Below are positions 19,577-26,250 of a stretch of DNA of 26,250 nucleotides, piece by piece (position 1 is the stretch's first letter; every line of letters starts with the position of its first letter). The DNA is from Paramacrobiotus richtersi. Lineage: Eukaryota > Tardigrada > Eutardigrada > Parachela > Macrobiotidae. The position numbers and the translations under genes are program-made. Where the stretch lies: positions 1 through 26,250 of the forward strand of contig JAQGAU010000565.1 in assembly GCA_034698045.1 (NCBI GenBank). The letters run 5' to 3'. A model generated the notes under the pieces. The model did not search any database. It was not told where the DNA came from and worked only from the letters and a program-made list of their open reading frames with translations.

Positions 19577-20048
19577 TGGATGTGTAAGGCTTCTCAGTTC
19601 AGTTGCAAAATTAGGGCAACGTGCGCTGTTATTTTTGCATGAGCATCAGCGCGAGTTACTGACCAATTCAGGGCATAGAATAGACGGAAATGATAGTGCT
19701 ACAGGGCCAAGCTGAATGATTCATAAGCTACCGAAGTACTGCCCATGTTTGCCTTTGGCCTCGGGCTGCGCAGCTGTGCTGTCATGCTGTAGCGAGTATA
19801 AAGTGATTTAAAGGCCTGAACGTTGAATTCGCTAACGGGCCGCTTGAGCCTTCATTGCGGTTGTTAAAAACGTTTCAGCAGCCAGGAAAACAAAACAAAC
19901 ACTAAGAACGTTCCCTACTTGGCGTGTATTATTACTACCCTGTTTATTACGTGTTGTGACGAGGATGTACGTTCCCGCTCACGATGGCGGTCCGTGCTCG
20001 TTTGTGTGTTTGCGCCTTTAGTCGGCGGTTTCATGTGTGGGAGGTGTG

Positions 20049-20070
20049 GCTACGTGGTATGCCACGTAGC
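20049..20070. repeat. Perfect 9-bp inverted repeat, 4-nt loop
   Basis: GCTACGTGG and CCACGTAGC around TATG. Each arm contains a CACGTG-related ACGTGG core. Confidence 0.7.
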
Positions 20071-20200
20071 ATGTGCGTTTTGGCATAGCGTTTTGGCATA
20101 GCATGTAGCATTCCGCACTGCGATGCGGCTCGCCAAATCATTCGGTGGTTCGGTTTCTGCGGCGTTTTGCCTGCTTTTCCCGTATATGCGGGTTCTCATG

Positions 20201-20222
20201 GGCCTGTGCTACAGCACAGGCC
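20201..20222. repeat. Perfect 10-bp inverted repeat, 2-nt spacer
   Basis: GGCCTGTGCT and AGCACAGGCC around AC. It could be a dimeric factor binding site in the divergent promoter region, or a hairpin in a 5' UTR. Confidence 0.7.
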
Positions 20223-20464
20223 AGGTTGTCAGATATTCGCCATTTAAGACCTTTACGGCCTTTATGGCTCTTCTTGTGTGTGTTTCCTCGACATGCAGAT
20301 GCATGTTCGTTTCGTGCTGTTCGTTCGTTCGTTTGGTGCGTCGAGGCAGTAGCATTGTACAAAGAGAAGTAGCATTGTAAGAAGTTGTTCGTGAGGACTG
20401 GAGAAAGTCGCTCGACATCAACATGTTTTTTTGTCTCAGCGTTTAAGTTTTAAAATCACGCGCG

Positions 20465-20635
20465 GTAAGGTTAGTTTGATCTTAATTAGCCACTGTCCCT
20501 TCTCGCTCTAACTGGGGCAAATTCTTTGTTTGACTGCTTTGCTTTGATAAAATAGTTCAACTGGGCTTATGCCAAATAAACAACAAGTGTGTTCAGAATT
20601 GCTGACTTCCAACTGATATTCTCGTACGACTACAG
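20465..20635 (+). other. Probable 5' UTR intron of the CD20-like gene (171 nt)
   Basis: GTAAGG donor after CACGCGCG, and CGTACGACTACAG acceptor. The start codon lies 2 nt into the next exon. The downstream exon begins GT ATG GCA, at the same position and phase as the GT CTG GCA beginning of exon 2 of the paralogue at 23612. This suggests the intron position is conserved. Confidence 0.55.
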
Positions 20636-20637
20636 GT

Positions 20638-21123
20638 ATGGCAATGTACGATGGAGGGTCGGGAGTCTACTACATGGGATTAGCCCTCGGCATCTTCTAC
20701 ATCGTTACCGGTGGCCTGGGCGTAGCCGGCGGGATAGGCGCGGCGGGTGGGTCCCCCAGTCTGACCACTGCCTCCCTGGTCATGAGCATCCTCTCCATTC
20801 TCAGCTCTTTCAGCCTGATCATCGCCACTGGAATCTGGGTTACCGCGTATGCAATTTACAGCGTTTACGCCGCCGTCGGTATTGTGGGCGCCCAGCTGGC
20901 CTGCTTCATCGTCATGTTCATCAGCAGTCTCGTCATGTGTGTCTTGGCCGTGCGCGCCATGTCCTCTTCAAGTCGCACGACCCATGTCACTGGCCAGCCC
21001 GGGATGGTGTATAGCAGTGGACCGCAGTCCAACCCGGCCGGACAACCTGGACAGTATGCGGGACAGTCCTATCCGGCCGGTCAGCAGGGATCGTATGCTG
21101 CGTCCTATCCACCGAAAGTCTAG
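20638..21123 (+). CDS. CD20/MS4A-like multipass membrane protein, 161 aa
   Basis: The uninterrupted frame has three clear membrane segments: residues 10-33 (GVYYMGLALGIFYIVTGGLG), 43-65 (SLVMSILSILSSFSLIIATG) and 80-104 (VGIVGAQLACFIVMFISSLV). The C-terminal cytoplasmic-type tail (about 109-161) is rich in Gly, Gln, Pro, Ser and Tyr, with YPAGQQG-type repeats, and ends PPKV, a possible PDZ-like tail. The first two segments line up with TM2-TM3 of CD20/MS4A proteins (GxxFIIsGsL..A then SL.MN..S). TM1 of the family would then be missing, or lie in an unrecognised upstream exon. The ATG at 20638 sits 2 nt after a 3' splice site, and a second ATG follows two codons later. A MARVEL-type or other tetraspan protein is the alternative. 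A paralogue lies 2.7 kb downstream. The function (membrane adaptor, channel or trafficking) is unknown. Confidence 0.75.
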   Translation: MAMYDGGSGVYYMGLALGIFYIVTGGLGVAGGIGAAGGSPSLTTASLVMSILSILSSFSLIIATGIWVTAYAIYSVYAAVGIVGAQLACFIVMFISSLVMCVLAVRAMSSSSRTTHVTGQPGMVYSSGPQSNPAGQPGQYAGQSYPAGQQGSYAASYPPKV

Positions 21124-22100
21124 GCTACACGAGTGATATAGCGTTAGAACTTCTGAAGTTTCTCAAATGAAATTTCTGTTGTAAAACATTTTGCACAATT
21201 GGCAACACCGAACAGGAAGTTACGAACAGGGATGTTCTGTTTCGTCATAGTTTACTCGATAATGGTCGATACCAACCCGGTCCAAGCACACTGTATTCTG
21301 TCACGTTGAGGTATAACAGTCCAAAGATGAATCAACGGTACTACAGTACGTGTCATTACTGCGGTCAAAAGCTGGTACTGGTAAAGATGCGGTAAATGGG
21401 CAAATAAGAGCATATAAGCAAAACAATGATAAGTACTGAAAGTTCTCGTTCGAAAGAATGTTTGTGAAATCGTAAAAACGAATTACCAAATTTCTTAAAT
21501 TGTTTCACAATTCCATAAAAATATTTCCGAGCAAAGAATGGTGCAGAAAAACCAAAATATTTATCTGCATTCTTTTATCTAATGTCCAAACAAACTGGTC
21601 GGAAGGTAAATAATTATAAGGGCTGAATCTTTCTTTGGAAATTTTCGAACTCACTGCCCCATAACCAACAAATTCGCCCACATCAGACAAAAGCTACATC
21701 GTTTTCGCTTTGGAGGCCAAAGCGTATACGTGCTCGCGTACGCACAGGTCTTGCTTGTTTGTTTGTTTTCTTGAATAAGGCGACAATATCAGTCACACAG
21801 ATATAGCATAACATCTGCACGCCTGGTAAACACTTATCAGAATTACTGTAAATACGTGCACAGGTTTCAGTTACGAGAATTCATTTATGACAATGTCATT
21901 AGAAGCGTGTTTCATGATCGCTAGCGTTAGTAGCAGTTGCTTGATACACTACGAGTTCCCAGACGTGGCGTTCTTCAGCGGTGGATCGCGGAATGGAAGG
22001 TTGGCATGCTCCTTGTTGGTTCTTGGAATGGACATGTATGGCAAACAGGAAGTTACAGGAGGTGGTAATACAACAGGAAGTGATACACCACGGAGATTTC
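21124..22100. other. No gene; intergenic
   Basis: 3' flank of the CD20-like gene and then plain sequence. Short frames here carry no motifs. A canonical AATAAA for the CD20-like gene was not found in the first few hundred bases. Confidence 0.5.
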
Positions 22101-22106
22101 TTTATT
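22101..22106 (-). terminator. Polyadenylation signal (AATAAA on minus)
   Basis: TTTATT on plus, 171 nt past the stop of the minus-strand gene at 22277-22960. Confidence 0.5.
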
Positions 22107-22276
22107 GATTTCATTCCAAATTATACGAAGACGTTTCAGCTCAGGATCGTCGGCTTTTGTCAATGGTGCTGAATTAACAACTGACGCCGTTGACGTACTA
22201 AAGGAGAAAATTTGATCTCACTTCTGTCATTCCGGCACGCCGGTCATTGATGTTACGTAGTCAGCAAAACACTGAT

Positions 22277-22960
22277 TCACATAAACTGGGTCAAATCGTT
22301 GTTTGGATAATCGACGAATGTGTATCTGCCGTGCGAACTGAAGGGATGCCGTAAAAATAGTTCGTCATTGTTTGGGTTAATCGGGTCGAAGAAGCGATAC
22401 GTTGAAATGTAGGAATAATGTTTTTTGAAGGCTTCTGGTCTTTCGTCGGGTTCGTTTATGTCCCTTAAGCGACCGAACCCGGCAGAAATCGACTGGCCAT
22501 GTGTCTCAGCGTCCACCGGCAGGTCCAAGTCTTTGTTGTCCTTCGGGACCTCCATGCCAGCGTCCGGTCCGGCATCAAGCTGCTCTGGAACCGTGTCGAG
22601 CTGGCCGGCATTGGCTTCATGGGGAGCAGTAGCAGGAAGGCAAGACTAAAACATCACAATGGCTGATGTTCACTGGCAATGCCAGCAGCTTCTGGCAATC
22701 CAAATTCATTGCGGTTGACAATTTTGCAGCATATTAACTTGTTCTTATCAGTAACTAGTGATGCAATTCCCTCATACGAGTACAAGACAGGCATTCGCCG
22801 GCACGGCGATAGTGTAAGCAGCAAAGAAGCAAGTTTTTAAGAATGTGTAGCACATTGCCCTCTTTGCAGTGTGAAATTCACTTGCAGGCGAACTGTTTGC
22901 CATTGTTAGGAGATCACACGATGAGCATAACCAAACGAGTAAACCAACGAACATCCACAT
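22277..22960 (-). CDS. Predicted two-exon small secreted protein, about 183 aa, unknown family
   Basis: The ATG at 22960 opens a hydrophobic leader (MWMFVGLLVWLCSSC) that looks like a signal peptide. Exon 1 runs to 22778 and is followed by the donor GTATGAG. Exon 2 starts at 22645 after GATGTTTTAG, in the same phase (0), and ends in TGA at 22277-22279; a poly(A) signal follows. Intron: 132 nt (22777-22646). A second hydrophobic run (CFFAAYTIAVPANACLVL) ends exon 1, so a later start with its own leader (MCYTFLK...) is also possible. Exon 2 encodes a Pro/Asp/Glu-rich linker, then an aromatic-rich C-terminus (HYSYISTYRFFDPINPNNDE, HPFSSHGRYTFVDYP). No domain is recognised. The exon join is my inference from splice signals and frame. 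It lies between the two CD20-like genes on the opposite strand. Confidence 0.5.
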
Positions 22961-23354
22961 GACTTATGTGAAACGTTATGGAAACTGCATGTCCACGTCA
23001 TTACGTATGCGCCCACAGGCAAAATCGGTCATCGGCAACAAGATGCCATTTCTATCTACCTGTTGCTTGTTTTCCTTGTCGGTGAATCATCAACAAGCTA
23101 ATTTGCCGGCTTTCTCGTGTCGGATAAGAAAGAGGTAGTAATCATTTGCAAAAATGATGTCAGCAGTTGTCAGAATACCGGTTGACATCAGCGGCCCATT
23201 CTTCCAAGACCTGCAGAACGGTTTAGTAAGATGTGCCGTGGCACTCTACTTGTTCAGCATGAAACATTATTCATTCTGTAACTTCATGATTGTTATGTCG
23301 GTATACCCGTTAGCCACCGTATAGATCCTTTTACTTGCACTTGTGGATTTTCAG
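22961..23354. other. No gene; divergent upstream region
   Basis: Lies between the starts of the minus-strand secreted-protein gene and the plus-strand CD20-like exon. It could hold both promoters. No clear TATA box. A 3' splice site (GATTTTCAG, ends 23354) closes it, hinting at an earlier 5' exon. Confidence 0.4.
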
Positions 23355-23737
23355 TCTTGCCGACGAATGACGGCAGTAAACCCTTTCGTGGCGCAGCTTG
23401 TGGGATGCGGAGTTGTGCAAATGATCTGCGGCGTCGCTGTGTTGCTGATTGATGTGATCGGTAGGTGCAAAGCGAAGAGCGCAGGCACTGTTAAAACTGC
23501 TCCATACACAAAAGAATGTGGTATACCTTGAGAAAACAAGCAAAGAACGTACTTAGAAACAGTTCACTGCGGTTTGCAAAGACTTGGTTATCATTAATCT
23601 GCATAATACAGGTCTGGCATCGTATGGCCCCGGCTTCTCAATCCCTGGCGCGTTCTTGGGCATTGTCCTGGGCACTTTCTTCATTATCACCGGCTTGTTA
23701 ACAACGGCCACCGGCAGCGCAGTCCGTACAGAATCGG
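23355..23737 (+). CDS. CD20/MS4A-like gene, two visible exons (partial)
   Basis: Exon 1 (23355-23460; first ATG at 23367) encodes AVNPFVAQLVGCGVVQMICG and VAVLLIDVI, which matches TM1 of CD20/MS4A proteins (LG..QI..G). Donor: GTAGGT. Intron: 151 nt to ATAATACAG at 23611. Exon 2 (23612-23737) encodes a Gly/Pro loop and TM2 (GAFLGIVLGTFFIITGLL, TTATG), followed by GTAAGA. Both junctions are phase 1. TM2 aligns with GLALGIFYIVTGGLG of the gene at 20638, and exon 2 starts with the same GT.TGGCA as that gene, so the two are tandem paralogues. Exons for TM3, TM4 and the tail are not visible to the window end. Instead a PIF/Harbinger transposon follows, so the next intron is either very long or the gene is cut. 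Confidence 0.6.
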
Positions 23738-23758
23738 GTAAGAGGCGTTGCCTGGCTA

Positions 23759-24084
23759 TTAGGGGTCTTTAGTTTGCTTCCGGTTGCGCCTACGTACACT
23801 ATCAAAGTACGCCGTAGTTTCTGCTGTACGATGGCAAACCGGAAACGCGTTAGATGCACGACGCGCACACCTTACGCACTGGTGCCCGCTAATTCCGAAA
23901 AATGCACATGCGAGATAGACTTCCGCAAATGCAATTGCATTATTTCCAATATATTTATGTTTTATCGTCTAAATAAACCAGCGCGCTGTTAAACTACAAA
24001 AACGTTTTCAGCTGTAATTGTCAACAGTTCACCGCTTGCATTTTAATTATATTTTATCTGACATATCTACATTCGGTCTCAAAC
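23759..24084 (+). other. Possible left end and 5' flank of the Harbinger element
   Basis: TTA (23759-23761) followed by GGGGTCTTTAG resembles a Harbinger target-site trinucleotide plus terminal repeat start. An inverted pair TTCCGGTT (23778-23785) and AACCGGAA (23837-23844) lies just inside. The right end is outside the window, so the terminus cannot be confirmed. No gene is seen here before the transposase ATG. Confidence 0.3.
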
Positions 24085-25161
24085 ATGCCAAAGACATCTT
24101 TTAATGAGTTTATTCATGCTATGATCCAAACTGAAGAGTTTGAACCAGAAGAAATCGCTTTATTTCTGTCTTTTTATGCTGACGAAAAAGTACCAAAAAA
24201 AACGTTTAATTTAGACGATATTTCTGACCAGCACTGCGAGGAATGGTTTCGCTTTCGCCGTGAGCATCTTGATTTGTTGCGCAATGAGCTGCAAATCCCG
24301 GATACAATCCGCACTGACAATGGATCGGTCTTCACAGGAATTGAGGGACTCTGTATTCTCCTGCGTCGCCTGGCTTATCCATGTCGCTATACACATTTTG
24401 CATACATATTTCACAGGCAGCCATCGGAATTATCACTAGCATTTAACTGGGTGCTGAATTATGTTTATGACAAATTCTTGCACCTGTTTACTGACCTGGA
24501 TCTGTGGTGGCTGGATCAGGAACACCTGCAGCAGTTTTCCGATGCAGTGCACGCCAAGGGGGCCCCCCTGGAAAATGTTTGGGGATTTATTGATGGCACT
24601 GTAAGACCAATTGCAAGACCATCCGAGGGGCAGCGAGTATTATGGAATGCGCATTATCGTGTGCACAGTATGATCTTCCAGTCAGTAGTTGCTCCTAATG
24701 GGCTAATTGTGAATCCGGACGGTCCTTGGCCGTGGAGGAGGCACGATGCGGGGATACTGGCTGAAAGTGGATTATTGGAAAAACTGCGACAGAAAATGGA
24801 TTCCATTGGGGAAACGTTCATCCTTTATGGCGATCCCGCTTACCCACTCAACCAGTACATCGAGGCACCATTTCGGAAAAGGATTGCGCCACTTCCAGAA
24901 GACCAACAACAGTTCAATGATGATATGGCCAGATGTCGGGTATGCGTCGAATGGGGATTTGATAAAATAGTGCAATATTTTGCATTTGTTGATTTTTCTA
25001 AGAATCTTAGAATTCTGTTGCAACCAGTCGGGAAGTACTATACTGTCGCAGCACTGTTAACAAATTGTCACACAACTCTTTATGGTAGTCAAACGGGATC
25101 TTATTTTGGGCTGGAAGCACCAGATTTTGCTGAGTACCTTAGAAATTTGAGAAACCCGTAA
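24085..25161 (+). CDS. PIF/Harbinger DDE transposase, 358 aa, intact
   Basis: An uninterrupted ATG-to-TAA frame. The N-terminal part has a helix-turn-helix-like segment (LCILLRRLAYPCRYTHFAYI to PSELSLAFNWVLNYVYDKF, about 90-132). The catalytic core of the DDE_Tnp_4 type follows: first Asp in WGFIDGT (D170), GPWPWRRHDAGIL (213-225), second Asp in LYGDPAYP (D250) and the Glu in CVEWGFDKI (E289). All three catalytic acids are present, the length is normal for the family, and AATAAA follows at 25239-25244. It would cut and insert the element, normally together with a Myb-like partner that recruits it to the ends. A candidate partner gene is convergent at 25455. The lack of any lesion contrasts with the dead LINE and Helitron nearby and suggests a recent arrival or a domesticated gene. 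Confidence 0.95.
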   Translation: MPKTSFNEFIHAMIQTEEFEPEEIALFLSFYADEKVPKKTFNLDDISDQHCEEWFRFRREHLDLLRNELQIPDTIRTDNGSVFTGIEGLCILLRRLAYPCRYTHFAYIFHRQPSELSLAFNWVLNYVYDKFLHLFTDLDLWWLDQEHLQQFSDAVHAKGAPLENVWGFIDGTVRPIARPSEGQRVLWNAHYRVHSMIFQSVVAPNGLIVNPDGPWPWRRHDAGILAESGLLEKLRQKMDSIGETFILYGDPAYPLNQYIEAPFRKRIAPLPEDQQQFNDDMARCRVCVEWGFDKIVQYFAFVDFSKNLRILLQPVGKYYTVAALLTNCHTTLYGSQTGSYFGLEAPDFAEYLRNLRNP

Positions 25162-25209
25162 TGCTGTTCTGAACTTAACTGTGCTTGTCTAGTGATCTTC
25201 CTGTACGAA

Positions 25210-25244
25210 TTTATTGCAATACAGCGTTACAAAACAGGAATAAA
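25210..25244. terminator. Facing polyadenylation signals of the two convergent Harbinger genes
   Basis: AATAAA on plus at 25239-25244 (transposase) and on minus at 25215-25210 (Myb-like gene). Each lies beyond the other, so the two 3' UTRs should overlap by at least about 30 nt. Confidence 0.6.
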
Positions 25245-25454
25245 GTGAGCAAAACAAAACAGGAGTGTGCAGTATATTCATCAATTTGCCATACAGCCTA
25301 TTCACATTACACTGGTTACCAGGAACCGGAAGTGAGTTGGTTCTCTGGATGGAACCCAAGTTAAAAAATAGTAGAAAAATTCACGGAAAAATCACTGGCA
25401 GTTACAACAACCCAAGAATGAGATTACGAACCTACCTAGAACTGTTAAGCTGTC

Positions 25455-26249
25455 TTACATAGTATTTTTCTCTAAGATCTTGGCGAATAGTTGCATCATG
25501 ACGCGATTATTATCCCGCAGGGAGTCAGACTCCTTGGCCTGTCTGTCTGCTTTGTCTGCTTCAATATTGAGGCGTTTCTCTTCCAGTTCCAGCCTTTTAC
25601 GTTCAATTGCGATCTTTTCTTTTTCCAGCGCCAGCACGGACTTTTGTTCCACCTGCTTGTCCTCAAAGTAGTTCGAAACTGCCCCTTGCCACGATGTCTT
25701 TTTCGTTCTCTTCTGACATTTCACTGTCACAGGCGTAGCTCCAGCTTCAATATTCGCCGGATCTTCAGCTCTTTCCTCTTCCTCCACTAAAACAAAATTC
25801 ATTTGTTATTTTCGTGATTAATTACAGCAGATTTTGTTAAGTACAGCCAAGTAATGTTTTATTGTACAAGACTTACTCCGCTTTCTTTTCTTTAATCCGT
25901 GTTTCGCGGCGATCATCAGCTTATGCTCCGCTCTTTCTTTTTTGCTGTCTAGCAGAGTTTTGTCCTTAGTCTTCAGCCTTTTCTTTTCCAACTCCAGCTG
26001 GCATATTTCGAGCAAGAGGATTTCTTTTTCAGTGAAACGTCCGTCCTCTGGGTCTCCTGTAAGTTTCTCCCAGGTCGGATTATCCTTCTTGAAATTCTTG
26101 ATAAACAGCATGGTATGGTCGCGGAGAGCTCTCACTGATGGAATATTGAAGGTCCCATCCCGCTCGAACTCACTAAAAATGCCATCCCACATGGTTCCAC
26201 GCTTGTTTGGTGCCAAACGATATCCCTCATACTGGCGATACAGTCGAAG
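25455..26249 (-). CDS. Myb/SANT-like DNA-binding partner of the Harbinger element (5' end outside the window)
   Basis: Exon (26249-25877): the frame is open to the window edge and reads a trihelix/SANT-like C-terminal half (MWDGIFSEFERDGTFNIPSV, NFKKDNPTWEKLTGDPEDGR), then a Lys/Glu-rich helix and a basic nuclear-signal-like KKRKR. Intron of 90 nt (25876-25787): donor GTAAGT, acceptor TTTTGTTTTAG, phase 1. Last exon (25786-25455): an acidic start (EEEERAEDPANIEAG), SWQGAVSNYF, and a long predicted coiled coil (EKEKIAIERKRLELEEKRLN to RQAKES), then QLFAKILEK and stop TAA. This domain order (Myb-like, then coiled coil) is typical of the second Harbinger protein, which binds the transposase and carries it to the nucleus and the ends. 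Without the intron the first exon would run into a stop after about 20 extra codons. Confidence 0.8.
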
Positions 26250-26250
26250 C

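Larger units (their letters stand above)
19577..20464. other. Intergenic; probable 5' region of the CD20-like gene
   Basis: The glycosyltransferase (minus) and the CD20-like gene (plus) diverge from here, so the stretch likely holds both promoters. There are short open frames without motifs, two strong inverted repeats (listed separately), the direct repeat GCGTTTTGGCATA twice near 20074-20100, and GTAGCATTGTA twice near 20348-20380. The right end, before the donor at 20465, is probably a 5' UTR exon. Confidence 0.45.

Noticed and set aside
20123-20380. 85-codon Cys-rich ORF
   Set aside because: It crosses the strong palindrome at 20201-20222 and lies in the divergent promoter region; no domain and no splice support.
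21887-22108. 73-codon plus-strand ORF
   Set aside because: Low-complexity end, no motif, and it overlaps the 3' UTR of the minus-strand gene.
1-26250. tRNA or rRNA genes
   Set aside because: I looked for T-loop-like GGTTCGANTCC words and conserved rRNA blocks and saw none; a tRNAscan or Rfam run would settle it.

Overview
The window looks like nuclear DNA from an invertebrate animal. Evidence for a eukaryote: GT-AG introns of about 70-280 nt, AATAAA signals, a family-31 beta-1,3-glycosyltransferase, CD20/MS4A-like multipass membrane genes, and LINE, Helitron and PIF/Harbinger transposons. The sequence alone does not fix the phylum. A small-genome invertebrate such as a tardigrade or a similar lineage would fit, but that is a guess.

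Layout. Positions 1-1040 are mostly featureless, with one possible terminal exon. From 1041 to about 18,400 the window is a nest of repeats. Copy A (1041-2302) of a repeat family with a central 28-nt tandem array is cut by a 5'-truncated LINE (2302-3465). Next is a ~3.0-kb element bounded by inverted arrays of a ~38-nt motif (3497-6496), holding a broken proline-rich gene on the minus strand. After a GC-rich ORF of unknown nature comes a long, dead, intron-containing Helitron gene (about 8300-12937). Two more members of the tandem-array family follow head to tail: copy B (13359-14760) and copy C (14842-15870). They carry GC-rich hairpins at their edges. A diverged 190-nt duplication and an unassigned ORF zone (17544-18334) close this half.

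The right third is gene-like. It holds a GT31 glycosyltransferase on minus (18558-19576, one frameshift), a CD20-like membrane gene on plus (20638-21123, with a probable 5' UTR intron), a predicted two-exon secreted protein on minus (22277-22960), and a second CD20-like gene on plus of which two exons are visible (23355-23737). Directly after that exon pair lies a PIF/Harbinger element. It has an intact 358-residue DDE transposase (24085-25161) and, convergent to it, a Myb/SANT-like partner gene (25455 to beyond the window end) with one clean intron.

The most notable points are the undescribed-looking A/B/C repeat family, the inverted-array element and the word ATTTTGCCGCAG shared between them, the Helitron with spliceosomal introns but deleted or mutated catalytic motifs, and the apparently complete Harbinger gene pair inside or next to a CD20-like gene. 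All family assignments come from reading motifs; no search was run.
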